Below are positions 16,891 through 24,519 of a stretch of 64,000 nucleotides of DNA, one piece after another. The notes beneath the pieces are model-generated. The model had not been told where the DNA came from and searched no databases. It saw only the letters and a program-made list of their open reading frames with translations. Made by a program: the position numbers and the translations under genes. The number at the start of each line of letters is the position of its first letter. Position 1 is the first letter of the stretch. Source of the DNA: Microbacterium suaedae (GTDB lineage: Bacteria; Actinomycetota; Actinomycetes; Actinomycetales; Microbacteriaceae); contig NZ_PNFD01000003.1 in assembly GCF_003254645.1 (NCBI RefSeq), forward strand, positions 372,001-436,000. Direction: 5' to 3'.

Positions 16891-17648
16891 CTTGTCACTC
16901 CGATCAGCTGGCGCACGGCATCGTCCGCCAGAGCCGAGACGATCTGCGGGAGGGCGATGTAGACCATGCCCACGAGGATCAGGGTCAGGCCGATCTTGAT
17001 CGGGAATCCCATCGCAAAGGCGTTGAGGGCCGGAGCCACGCGCGTGATGAGACCCAGGCCTGCGTCAGCGAGGAACAGCACGATGAGGAGAGGGCCCGCG
17101 ATCTGCACGGCCGAGAGCATCATCTGCCCAATCGTGCCGGTGAGCAGCTCCGCCGGCCGGTCGAACGAGATGATGCCCGTCACGGGAATCGCGTCGAAGG
17201 ACCGAAACAGCCCCCCGAGGATCAGCTGATATCCGTCGCTGGTGAAAAGCAGCAGAATCGCGGTCATCTGGAAGAGCCGGGTGAACTGCGCGCCATTGAG
17301 GTTCGTCCCCGGATCGAACGCCTGCGCCATCTGGAATCCGCCGAACATATCGACCAGATGGCCCGCCCCCTGCACGGCGCTGAAGAGCGCCAGGACGAGG
17401 AAGCCGAGCAGCGCCCCGGTGAGCACCTGACCCGCCAGCGCCATGAGGAACGGCCCCGTCCCGAGCGGTTCGTACCCGGGGGCGACCACCGGTGCCGTGG
17501 CGAGGGCGATCCCGATGCCGAGCATCGCCTTGATGCGCATCGGGATCATCGAGTGGCTGAAGGGCGGGGCGACGACGATGAACGCGGTGATGCGCACACA
17601 GGCGAGCGCAACCGCCTCGATCCAGGAGAAGTCGAGCGCGATGTGCAC
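16887..17648 (-). CDS. fliR: Flagellar export protein FliR
   Basis: A 253-residue membrane protein matching FliR, part of the FliPQR export channel. Landmarks are the helix with GFLVLALFSAVQGAGHLVDM, then QMAQAFDPGTN and MGFPIKIGLTLIL. The start is set at GTG 17648, three bases after fliQ ends; the open frame continues upstream into fliQ but those residues are arginine-rich and not FliR-like. No clear ribosome-binding site is visible, so translation is probably coupled to fliQ. It overlaps flhB by four bases. Confidence 0.92.
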   Translation of the reverse strand: MHIALDFSWIEAVALACVRITAFIVVAPPFSHSMIPMRIKAMLGIGIALATAPVVAPGYEPLGTGPFLMALAGQVLTGALLGFLVLALFSAVQGAGHLVDMFGGFQMAQAFDPGTNLNGAQFTRLFQMTAILLLFTSDGYQLILGGLFRSFDAIPVTGIISFDRPAELLTGTIGQMMLSAVQIAGPLLIVLFLADAGLGLITRVAPALNAFAMGFPIKIGLTLILVGMVYIALPQIVSALADDAVRQLIGVTR

Positions 17649-17650
17649 GA

Positions 17651-17926
17651 TCAGCCGCCGGCAAGGAGGCCGGGTATGCGCGCGAACAGCTCGTTCGTGA
17701 ACGCCACGATCTCGTTGATCATCCAGTGCCCGCACACCAGGAGGGCGATTCCGACGGCGACGAGCTTGGGGACGAACGAGATCGTCATCTCCTGCACCTG
17801 GGTGATCGACTGCAGGAGGCTGATCGCGAACCCGACGACGAGCGCCGTGACGAGCAACGGCGCGCAGAGCTTGGCCGCGATGATCAGTCCGTCGTGACCG
17901 ATGTCGATGACCTGCTCCGGGGTCAT
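17651..17926 (-). CDS. fliQ: Flagellar export protein FliQ
   Basis: A 91-residue protein with two membrane helices, matching FliQ (LLVTALVVGFAISLLQSITQVQEMTISFVPKL). It is a subunit of the export channel with FliP and FliR. Start ATG at 17926 overlaps the fliP stop by four bases. Length is normal for the family. Confidence 0.96.
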   Translation of the reverse strand: MTPEQVIDIGHDGLIIAAKLCAPLLVTALVVGFAISLLQSITQVQEMTISFVPKLVAVGIALLVCGHWMINEIVAFTNELFARIPGLLAGG

Positions 17927-18714
17927 CCGGAGCCTCCGTACGACTGCACGAGGGTGGTCACGACCAGCCCCCATCCGTCGATGAGGAGGAAGAGCAGGAT
18001 CTTGAACGGCAGGGAGATCATCACCGGCGGCAGCATCATCATGCCCATCGACATGAGCGCCGAGGCGACGACGAGGTCGATGACAAGGAACGGCACGAAG
18101 ATGACGAAGCCGATGAGGAAGGCGGCGCGCAGCTCCGAGAGCATGAACGCCGGGATCAGCGCGTACATCGGAACCCCTGACGGATCCTCGGGATTGTCCA
18201 GTCCGCCGGCGCGATACATCAGCGCGATGTCTTCTTCGCGCGTGAAGCCGAGCATCCAATCGCGCAGCGGGCCCTGGGCGAGACCGAACGCCTCCCCGAA
18301 ATCGATGTCGCCCGCGGTGTAGGGCGATACGGCGGCCTGGTTGATGTCGACGAGCACCGGCCACATGATGAACATCGTCAGGAAGAGGCTGAGCCCCGCG
18401 AGGACCTGATTCGGCGGGATCGACGGCAGGGAGAGCGCGTTTCGCGTGAGGGCGAGCACGACGAAGATCTTCGTGAAGCTCGTCGTCATCAGCATGAGCG
18501 CCGGAGCCACCGACAAGACGGTGATGCCCAGCAGGGTCAGGACGCTGTCGGACGGCGTCCCATTGATGCCGTTGATCGTCACCCCCTCCCCGCCATCGGG
18601 GATCGGCGCCGCATGCGCCGCGGAGGGGGCCAGGACAGCGAGGAGAAGTGCGCCGATCAGGGCCGCACCGACGACGGCCGCCGCTCGGGGCATCCGACAG
18701 CGCGGGTAGGTCAC
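17923..18714 (-). CDS. fliP: Flagellar export protein FliP
   Basis: A 263-residue FliP. It starts with a cleavable signal-like segment (VVGAALIGALLLAVLAPSAAHA), known also in other FliP proteins, followed by the conserved LMLMTTSFTKIFVVLALTRNAL and the late PFLVIDLVVASALMSMGMMMLPP. FliP forms the core of the export channel. It overlaps fliO by four bases and fliQ by four bases. Confidence 0.97.
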   Translation of the reverse strand: MTYPRCRMPRAAAVVGAALIGALLLAVLAPSAAHAAPIPDGGEGVTINGINGTPSDSVLTLLGITVLSVAPALMLMTTSFTKIFVVLALTRNALSLPSIPPNQVLAGLSLFLTMFIMWPVLVDINQAAVSPYTAGDIDFGEAFGLAQGPLRDWMLGFTREEDIALMYRAGGLDNPEDPSGVPMYALIPAFMLSELRAAFLIGFVIFVPFLVIDLVVASALMSMGMMMLPPVMISLPFKILLFLLIDGWGLVVTTLVQSYGGSG

Positions 18715-19148
18715 GCGGCCTGCCCCGCAGAGACGGCGTCGGAGATCGTCGCGAAGCCCGCGCCATCCGTGACCGCCTGCTGCGGTGCCTGCTGCTCCTG
18801 GGTGTCGACGACCGTGACCCCCTGATCGGTGACGCCCAGGATGTACCGGATGCCGTCGAACTCCGCGACGACGAGCTGGGCGCGTGGTGCGATCCCGGCG
18901 CGGGAGAGGACCTGGATCTGCGGGTTGTCCCCGGCCTCCTGCCGGGGCGGGAGAATCGCGCGCCGCACCGACGCGCCGAGCTTCGCCACCGTCGACGGCA
19001 GGGGGGTTCGCCGACCCGTCGACTTCGCGGCGGGCGTGGACGATGGGCGCGCAGCCGTGCCGCCGAACCTCCGAGCCAGCACCCAGATGAGTGCGAGCAC
19101 GGCGGCGAGCGCGACGACCGCGCGCACCACGATGAGCGCGTCATCCAC
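18711..19148 (-). CDS. fliO: Flagellar biosynthesis protein FliO
   Basis: A protein of about 145 residues with one N-terminal membrane helix (VVRAVVALAAVLALIWVLARRF) and a small cytosolic domain (IQVLSRAGIAPRAQLVVAEFDGIRYILGVTDQGVTVVD), the FliO pattern. FliO assists FliP assembly. GTG at 19148 is chosen because GAGGAGG lies nine bases upstream; the open frame extends further but reads as non-FliO residues. The start overlaps the end of a small helix-turn-helix-like frame, suggesting coupling. Confidence 0.85.
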   Translation of the reverse strand: MDDALIVVRAVVALAAVLALIWVLARRFGGTAARPSSTPAAKSTGRRTPLPSTVAKLGASVRRAILPPRQEAGDNPQIQVLSRAGIAPRAQLVVAEFDGIRYILGVTDQGVTVVDTQEQQAPQQAVTDGAGFATISDAVSAGQAA

Positions 19149-19254
19149 GGGGATTCCCCTCCTCGCGCACGACGAAGGAAGTGCCGGATCGATTCCAGCG
19201 GTACGTCGCCGCATGACTGATGCCGAGGCGTGTCGCCCAGTCAGCCAGATTCAT
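19141..19254 (-). CDS. Small helix-turn-helix ORF ahead of fliO
   Basis: A 37-codon frame on the minus strand from ATG 19254 to TGA 19141-19143. It reads MNLADWATRLGISHAATY followed by RWNRSG, a form very like the N-terminal helix-turn-helix of IS607-type serine resolvases and MerR-like regulators (LxxWAxxxGISxxTAxRWxxxG). It is much shorter than such domains, so it is either a micro-regulator or a relic. Its last bases hold the fliO ribosome-binding site, and its stop overlaps the fliO start by eight bases. No ribosome-binding site is seen for itself. Confidence 0.4.
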   Translation of the reverse strand: MNLADWATRLGISHAATYRWNRSGTSFVVREEGNPRG

Positions 19255-19361
19255 AGACGTGCCCAATCTGTCTGTTATGCACGTTTCCGAGGGAAATATC
19301 GCATTTAGGCTAGCACGCAAGGGTCGGCTGTCGACCGCTCACACCCTCCTCGGATGCGCGA

Positions 19362-19390
19362 AACCCCGGCACCCCATCGATGCCGGGGTT
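19362..19390 (-). terminator. Terminator after fliN
   Basis: AACCCCGGCA pairs with TGCCGGGGTT around a nine-base loop, 32 bases downstream of the fliN stop. It separates the flbD-fliN unit from the fliO unit, which therefore needs its own promoter in 19255-19360; a candidate was not clear. Confidence 0.75.
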
Positions 19391-19421
19391 CTTCGTCGGC
19401 CGTACGCCCGACGCAGACGGA

Positions 19422-20078
19422 TCAGGCGGCCTCGGCGTCGTCGAGGATCCGCTCGATGCGCACCGCGTAGTCCGAGTCGCTGACGACGACCGTTCCATGT
19501 GCGATCAGTCGGCCGTTCAATCGGATGTCCGCGGGGGATCCGGCGACGCGATCGAGCTCGACGACCTGGCCCGGCTCGAGAGCGAGCACGTCCCGAACCG
19601 GCATCCGCACTCGCCCGATCTCGACGACGAGGTCCATATCCACGCCCGCGATGCGGTTGATCCGGCCCGGTGCGGGCTTCGCGGTCTCGGCCGAGCCGTC
19701 GATACGGATCGCCGCCCGCGCAACGGTGTTGCCGTCGGCGTCGACCAGGTCGAAGCGCTGTGCTCCCACGGCGGTGAACAGATCGGCCGCAGAGCTCTGA
19801 CGCAGCTCCCCGAGGGTGCCCTCATCGAGAACCGCGACCGCAGCCTCGAACACGGAGTGCAGCCGGTCGCTCAGTTCTCCGCCCGCGGATCCGTCGGTGA
19901 GACGTTCCTCGTCCGTCACGATGATCGAGATGCTCGCCCCCGGGTTCCCGGCGAACGCAGCCGTGATCGCCTCGCCGGCCGCGCTGGGATCCGTCGAGGG
20001 CGTCGGGATAACGGGGAAATCGAAGGGCATCTTCGCAGCGATGGCCGCGGCGACCGCAGTCGCGTGAAACGTGCTCAT
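19422..20078 (-). CDS. fliN: Flagellar motor switch protein FliN (FliN/FliY type, long form)
   Basis: A 218-residue protein. The C-terminal 85 residues are the FliN/SpoA domain (RIAGVDMDLVVEIGRVRMPVRDVLALEPGQVVELDRVAGSPADI-type). The N-terminal 125 residues form an extra domain, so the protein is much longer than the roughly 137-residue enterobacterial FliN and closer to FliY. FliN forms the lower C-ring. The extra domain has no CheC-like signature that I can recognise with certainty. Its start overlaps the fliM stop by one base. Confidence 0.92.
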   Translation of the reverse strand: MSTFHATAVAAAIAAKMPFDFPVIPTPSTDPSAAGEAITAAFAGNPGASISIIVTDEERLTDGSAGGELSDRLHSVFEAAVAVLDEGTLGELRQSSAADLFTAVGAQRFDLVDADGNTVARAAIRIDGSAETAKPAPGRINRIAGVDMDLVVEIGRVRMPVRDVLALEPGQVVELDRVAGSPADIRLNGRLIAHGTVVVSDSDYAVRIERILDDAEAA

Positions 20079-20986
20079 CAGTGGGTCTCCTCATGCAAGG
20101 TCGTGATCGTGCAGGCCAGACGCGAACCGGCGCTCCCGGCGATGGCGCTGGCGACCGGGATGTCGTCGGCGACGAGATCGAATGGCCTGGTCTCGGGGTG
20201 CGGCAGGGTGATCAGATCGCCGACGGCGAGTTTGAGCACATCTCCGGCACCGATGGACAGGGGTGCCAGGCGCAACGCCAGCTCGAGCGGCGTCTGCTGC
20301 ATCTGAGCGAGCATCGTGTCGGGGTGGTACTCGGAGACGCTCTCGGCGCCCGTCTCGTCCAGGCGCGCAATCACCGAGGCCGCAGGCAGCATGACGCTCG
20401 CGGTCGTTTCGACGTCGCCGAGTCGCATCGTGTACCTCGCGACGATCACGGCATCGCCCGTCGAGACGATCTGCAGGAACTGCGGACTGTAGTGGATGCC
20501 GCCGAACGCGATATCGGGCCCGATCGCCGCACCGAGGCTCTGCCCCAGGTGCTCGAGGGTGTCGCCGAGCAGATTCGTGACGAGGGCCAGCTCGATCGGC
20601 GTGAGCGGTCGCGCGTCGGGCATCTCCTGAGTCCGCGACCCCATCATCTGGGACACCCACAGCAGCGCGGCATCGAGGCCGAACTGCACGATCAGGGCGT
20701 CGTCGCCGGACACGCCCTGCACCATCGAAGTCGTCGACGGCAGCGCATCCGCGTACTCCGCGTACGGCAGCAGATCCACGGACAGGAGGGAGATGTGACT
20801 CCGGAGTCGGATCTTCGCGGTGAGCTGTGAGGACCACTGGCGGGCAAACGACTCGAAGCCCGCCTCGAGCCGTCGCGCGTGCTCGCGGCCGAGCTGCGCT
20901 GGCTTGCTGAAGTCGTAAGGCTCATACCGCCCCGCGGGATCGTCACGGATCATCGATGGCTGCTCCTCGCACATGGTGGTCGTCAT
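20078..20986 (-). CDS. fliM: Flagellar motor switch protein FliM
   Basis: A 302-residue FliM. The core begins at YEPYDFSKPAQLGREHARRLEAGFESFARQW, continues with the middle CheC-like domain and ends in a SpoA domain (LALRLAPLSIGAGDVLKLAVGDLITLPH). The N-terminus lacks the LSQxEIDALL peptide that binds phosphorylated CheY in many bacteria, and it cannot simply extend upstream because motB overlaps it. Start codon overlaps the motB stop by four bases. Confidence 0.95.
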   Translation of the reverse strand: MTTTMCEEQPSMIRDDPAGRYEPYDFSKPAQLGREHARRLEAGFESFARQWSSQLTAKIRLRSHISLLSVDLLPYAEYADALPSTTSMVQGVSGDDALIVQFGLDAALLWVSQMMGSRTQEMPDARPLTPIELALVTNLLGDTLEHLGQSLGAAIGPDIAFGGIHYSPQFLQIVSTGDAVIVARYTMRLGDVETTASVMLPAASVIARLDETGAESVSEYHPDTMLAQMQQTPLELALRLAPLSIGAGDVLKLAVGDLITLPHPETRPFDLVADDIPVASAIAGSAGSRLACTITTLHEETH

Positions 20987-21786
20987 GAATTCCGTGCCCG
21001 TTCGATCGACGGAATCAGCTCGCGGACGGCGTCGGTCTCCCTCGACTCGACAACGATGTCCACGCGACGATTCGCGGCCAGAGCCTCGGCGCTGTCGCCG
21101 TCAGCCACCGGACGGGTGTCGCTGAAGCCGGTCGCCCGCAGGCGATCCCCTGCGATCTGCTCCTGCTCGGCGAGGTAGCGGACGACCTCCGTCGCCCGGC
21201 CTCCGGACAGCTCCCAGTTCGTCGGGAATGGGGCGACGGCGTTTCGGTAGTCGGCGTGTCCCTCGATGGCGAGCTGGTTGTCGACCGTGCCCAGCACGCC
21301 GCCGATCGTGTCGAGCACGCGCCCGGCTGTCTCGGACAGGGCCGTGGAGTTGTTGGCGAAGAAGGTCTCGGCGCCGACGAGCCCGGCCGTGAGCCCGCGA
21401 TCGTCGATGACGAAGTCGACGGTGTTCTCGAGGCCTTCCGCCGTGAGGGCGCTGCGCATTCGACGCTCGAGCTCTTCGAGAGAGTCGTACTCGAGCGCGG
21501 CTCGACGCTCGAGATCGGTCTCCTCGCTCGGCGGCTGCGACGGGAGCACCAGTTCGGCGACTCCGACTGCGCCGCCGCCGAGATCCTCCTGGCCGAATCC
21601 CGCCGCCAGTGACCCCGCAAGCTCTTCGTACTTGCCCTTATCGACGTTCGAGACCGCGAACAGCACGATGAACAGGCACATCAGCACGGTGACCATGTCG
21701 GCGTAGCTGACGGCCCACCGCTCGTCGGGTTCGTCGTGAGCGTCCTCGGAGTGATCGCGCCGGCGTGAATGCCGCGCCCGCGTCAC
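20983..21786 (-). CDS. motB: Flagellar stator protein MotB
   Basis: A 267-residue MotB. A short basic cytosolic tail is followed by one membrane helix with the ion-binding Asp30 in the SYADMVTVLMCLFIVLFAVSN segment. The C-terminal half is an OmpA-like peptidoglycan-binding domain (QLAIEGHADYRN and RATEVVRYLAEQ). With MotA it forms the stator; the sequence around Asp30 fits a proton channel, though sodium use cannot be excluded. Overlaps motA and fliM by four bases each. Confidence 0.96.
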   Translation of the reverse strand: MTRARHSRRRDHSEDAHDEPDERWAVSYADMVTVLMCLFIVLFAVSNVDKGKYEELAGSLAAGFGQEDLGGGAVGVAELVLPSQPPSEETDLERRAALEYDSLEELERRMRSALTAEGLENTVDFVIDDRGLTAGLVGAETFFANNSTALSETAGRVLDTIGGVLGTVDNQLAIEGHADYRNAVAPFPTNWELSGGRATEVVRYLAEQEQIAGDRLRATGFSDTRPVADGDSAEALAANRRVDIVVESRETDAVRELIPSIERARNS

Positions 21787-22568
21787 ACCGGCTCCTCAGC
21801 GACTTTCGCCTTCCGGGCCTTCGGCTTCACGCTCACGAGCGCCTCGAGACGCTCTTCGAGCAGATGCGGCGCCGTTCCCGACTGGATCATGAGCATGCCC
21901 TCGGAGATGACGGTGAGACGCTCGATCTCCACGGCGTTCAGACGCCCGAGACGCCCGCCGATCGGGTTCCAGATGAAGTTCGCCGACAGCAGCCCCCACA
22001 GCGTCGCGACGAAGGCCGCCGCGATCATCGGGCCGAGATGTTCGGGCTCGTCGAGGTTCTCCAGAACGTGGGTGAGCGAGACGACCGTCCCGACAATGCC
22101 GATCGTGGGCGCGTATCCGCCCAGCGACGAGAAGAAGCGGGATGCGACCTGCCCGCGCGTGGCGACGGCGGCGATCTCATCGTCCATCACCGCGCGCAGA
22201 TCCTCGGCGTCCGTGCCGTCGGACAGCGCCTGCAGGGCCTTGCGCGTGAAGTCGTCGGGCGCATCCTCGATGAGCTGTTCGAGCGCGAGCAGTCCCTCAC
22301 TGCGGGCCTTGTCGGCGTATTCCACGAGGGTCGGGATCATCGCCGCCGGTGTCTTGCGAGCGCCACGGACGACGCGCCCCAGGGAGGTGACGGCGATCAT
22401 CGTGTCCCGGAGCGTGTGGCTCGCGACGCCGACCCCGATCGTGGCGCCGAGAACGAGGATCATCGGCGCCGGGAGGAGCAGCGCACTCAGGTGCGCGCCC
22501 TCCATCGTGATCATGGCGTAGAGCGCGCCGAAGGCCGCGAGGACTCCGATGAGGAATGCGAGGTCCAT
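21783..22568 (-). CDS. motA: Flagellar stator protein MotA
   Basis: A 261-residue MotA with four membrane helices. The cytosolic loop holds the rotor-contacting charged region (about residues 70-150), and helices 3-4 have the conserved GGYAPTIGIVGTVVSLTHVLENL and AAAFVATLWGLLSANFIWNPI. Partner of MotB, with which it overlaps by four bases. It follows flbD by three bases. Confidence 0.96.
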   Translation of the reverse strand: MDLAFLIGVLAAFGALYAMITMEGAHLSALLLPAPMILVLGATIGVGVASHTLRDTMIAVTSLGRVVRGARKTPAAMIPTLVEYADKARSEGLLALEQLIEDAPDDFTRKALQALSDGTDAEDLRAVMDDEIAAVATRGQVASRFFSSLGGYAPTIGIVGTVVSLTHVLENLDEPEHLGPMIAAAFVATLWGLLSANFIWNPIGGRLGRLNAVEIERLTVISEGMLMIQSGTAPHLLEERLEALVSVKPKARKAKVAEEPV

Positions 22569-22571
22569 ACC

Positions 22572-22790
22572 TCAGGCCTCCGAATCCGTCGCCCGATGCT
22601 GCGCCCGACGAAGGACGCGCGCGCGGAAGTCGACGATCTGGTCGATCACCCCGTCCAGGCTCTCGCCCACCACGTACACCTGCCCGTCGACCATGTGGAT
22701 GTACGTGTCGTGCTCGACAGTCACGCGTGCGATCAGATCGGGATTGATGGCGAACCGCGCAGATCCGTCGAGTCGGGTGACGATGATCAT
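22572..22790 (-). CDS. flbD: FlbD family protein
   Basis: A 72-residue protein with the conserved start MIIVTRLDGSARFAINPDLI and TYIHMVDGQVYVVGES. FlbD/SwrD-type proteins are found beside motA in Gram-positive flagellar loci, and SwrD of Bacillus raises motor torque. First gene of the flbD-motA-motB-fliM-fliN unit, behind a predicted flagellar sigma promoter; GAAGGA is a fair ribosome-binding site. Confidence 0.93.
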   Translation of the reverse strand: MIIVTRLDGSARFAINPDLIARVTVEHDTYIHMVDGQVYVVGESLDGVIDQIVDFRARVLRRAQHRATDSEA

Positions 22791-22828
22791 CGAGCGGGTC
22801 CTTCTGACAGGGGGGAGGGTTCACCCCG

Positions 22829-22860
22829 TACTATCGCGACACGGCCCGCCGCGAGTAACC
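22829..22860 (-). promoter_or_regulatory. Flagellar sigma-type promoter of flbD-motAB operon
   Basis: On the minus strand GGTTAC, 17 bases, then GCGATAGTA. The spacer carries GGGCCGTG, which is complementary to CACGGCCC just upstream (near 22866-22873), so a hairpin overlaps the promoter and could terminate flgE transcripts. Predicted transcript start is about 30 bases before the flbD ATG. Confidence 0.7.
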
Positions 22861-22892
22861 GAGACGGGCCGTGCAGTTCGGTCGAGCGCGCG

Positions 22893-24056
22893 TCATCGCT
22901 TGAGGTTGACGAGCTCCTCGAGCACCTGGTCGCTGGTGGTCGTCGTTCGAGCGGATGCCTGGAAGCCACGCTGGGCGATGATGAGGTTCGTGAACTCCTG
23001 AGACAGATCCACGTTGCTCATCTCGAGAGCGCCGGAGACGAGCCCGCCGGCACCGCCCTGTCCGGCCTCCCCCAGCTGCGCGACACCGGAGTTCACCGAG
23101 ACACGATAGGACGCGCCGCCCGCCTTCTCGAGCCCTGCGGGGTTCTCGAAGGTCGCCAGGGCGATCTTCGCGATCGTCTCCGTCGCCCCGTTGCTGAAGG
23201 TGCCCACGACCGACCCGTCATCGGTGATCGCGTAGGACGTGAGCGTTCCGGCCTCCGCTCCGTTCTGGTCTGTGATCGCGACGGTGCTCATCCCGGCGTA
23301 TCCGGTCACGCCCGAAAGATCGATGGTCGTGTCACCGGTGTCGAGGGTGAGGGCGCCCGTCTGCTCCCCGCCGTCGAAGGTGAGACTTCCCGCCGCGCCG
23401 CTCTCGGCGTCGGCCACATCCCAGCCGGCATCGGTCTTGGTGAAGGTGAGGCTGAGGACGCTCGCCGCACCGTCGGCGTCGAAAACCGTGATGTCGCGGA
23501 CGAGCTCGTCACCGGTTTCGGCATCCGCGGGCAGGTTGCCCGTCACCGTCGCCTCGGTGGTCTGCTGCGCGGCGGCGACGGCCTCCCGCGGCAGAACGAT
23601 GTCACCCGGGTTCTGCCCGGGGTTGACGACGCCGTTCTCGGCGGTCCAGCCCTGCACGATCGAGCCGTCGGCGGAGACCATCTTCCCGGTCGCGTCGAAG
23701 GTGAAGCCTCCGGCGCGCGTGTAGAGCGTCTCGTCGCCGTTTCGGACGGCGAAGAACCCCTCGCCCGAGATCATCAGATCCGATGCGCGGCCGGTGGACT
23801 GCGGAGATCCGGGGCTGAAGTTGGTCTGGATGGCGGCGACCTGCACCCCGAGTCCCACCTGGGCGGGATTTCGGCCACCGACCTCGTCGCCCGGGATCCC
23901 GGGGTTTCCGGTCATCTGCGAAAGCGAGTCCTGGAAGAGCACGGAGGAGCCCTTGAAGCCCGCGGTGTTGACATTGGCGATGTTGTTGCCGACCACGTCG
24001 AGCATCGTCTGGTGCGAGCGAAGACCGGAGATCCCGGAGTAGAGCGAACGGAGCAT
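22893..24056 (-). CDS. flgE: Flagellar hook protein FlgE
   Basis: A 387-residue FlgE. The N-terminus carries the axial-protein motif LYSGISGLRSHQTMLDVVGNNIANVNTAG followed by FKGSSVLFQDSLSQ, and the C-terminus matches (EFTNLIIAQRGFQASARTTTTSDQVLEELVNLKR). Hook subunits are exported and capped by FlgD. The FlgE D1-D2 core (DGGEQTGALTLDTGD) is present. Last gene of the flgB-flgE unit. Confidence 0.96.
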   Translation of the reverse strand: MLRSLYSGISGLRSHQTMLDVVGNNIANVNTAGFKGSSVLFQDSLSQMTGNPGIPGDEVGGRNPAQVGLGVQVAAIQTNFSPGSPQSTGRASDLMISGEGFFAVRNGDETLYTRAGGFTFDATGKMVSADGSIVQGWTAENGVVNPGQNPGDIVLPREAVAAAQQTTEATVTGNLPADAETGDELVRDITVFDADGAASVLSLTFTKTDAGWDVADAESGAAGSLTFDGGEQTGALTLDTGDTTIDLSGVTGYAGMSTVAITDQNGAEAGTLTSYAITDDGSVVGTFSNGATETIAKIALATFENPAGLEKAGGASYRVSVNSGVAQLGEAGQGGAGGLVSGALEMSNVDLSQEFTNLIIAQRGFQASARTTTTSDQVLEELVNLKR

Positions 24057-24081
24057 GGTGATGCCTTTCTGATCGTACGGG

Positions 24082-24507
24082 TCAGTCGGGGACGGAGGTC
24101 GCGGGTGCGACAGCGGAGATCTGGTCGAGAGGAACGGCCGTGCCGCCGATGATGACCTCGGGGACGGCGCCGGCGAAGGAGACCTTCTCGACGAGACCCG
24201 TCACGGGCTGGCCGTCGTCTCCTTCATAGGTCGCCTGCCGGCCGACGAGCGCCGTCGCGGCCTGGCGCATGTCGAGCGCGAACGCCTCGCTCGAGGTTGT
24301 CGCGAGAGCCGTCAGCTGCTCCATCGTCGCGAGCTCGGTGGTCTGCGAGATCATCTGGCTGGTGTCCATCGGGCTCGACGGATCCTGATTCGTCAACTGC
24401 GTGACGAGCAGGTCGAGGAAGACCTCACTGTCGAGGTTCTGCTTGGGAGCGGTGCTCGCCGCAGAGGCCTGCGGCTGGCTCACCGCGCTCACGGCTTCGA
24501 GAGGCAT
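24082..24507 (-). CDS. flgD: Flagellar hook assembly protein FlgD
   Basis: A 141-residue FlgD, the hook cap. The conserved N-terminal part is clear: FLDLLVTQLTNQDPSSPMDTSQMISQTTELATMEQL. As in other Gram-positives it is shorter than the 230-residue enterobacterial form and lacks the large C-terminal domain, ending with a short Tudor-like stretch. It lies between fliK and flgE. Confidence 0.95.
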   Translation of the reverse strand: MPLEAVSAVSQPQASAASTAPKQNLDSEVFLDLLVTQLTNQDPSSPMDTSQMISQTTELATMEQLTALATTSSEAFALDMRQAATALVGRQATYEGDDGQPVTGLVEKVSFAGAVPEVIIGGTAVPLDQISAVAPATSVPD

Positions 24508-24519
24508 ACCGGTGTCCTT

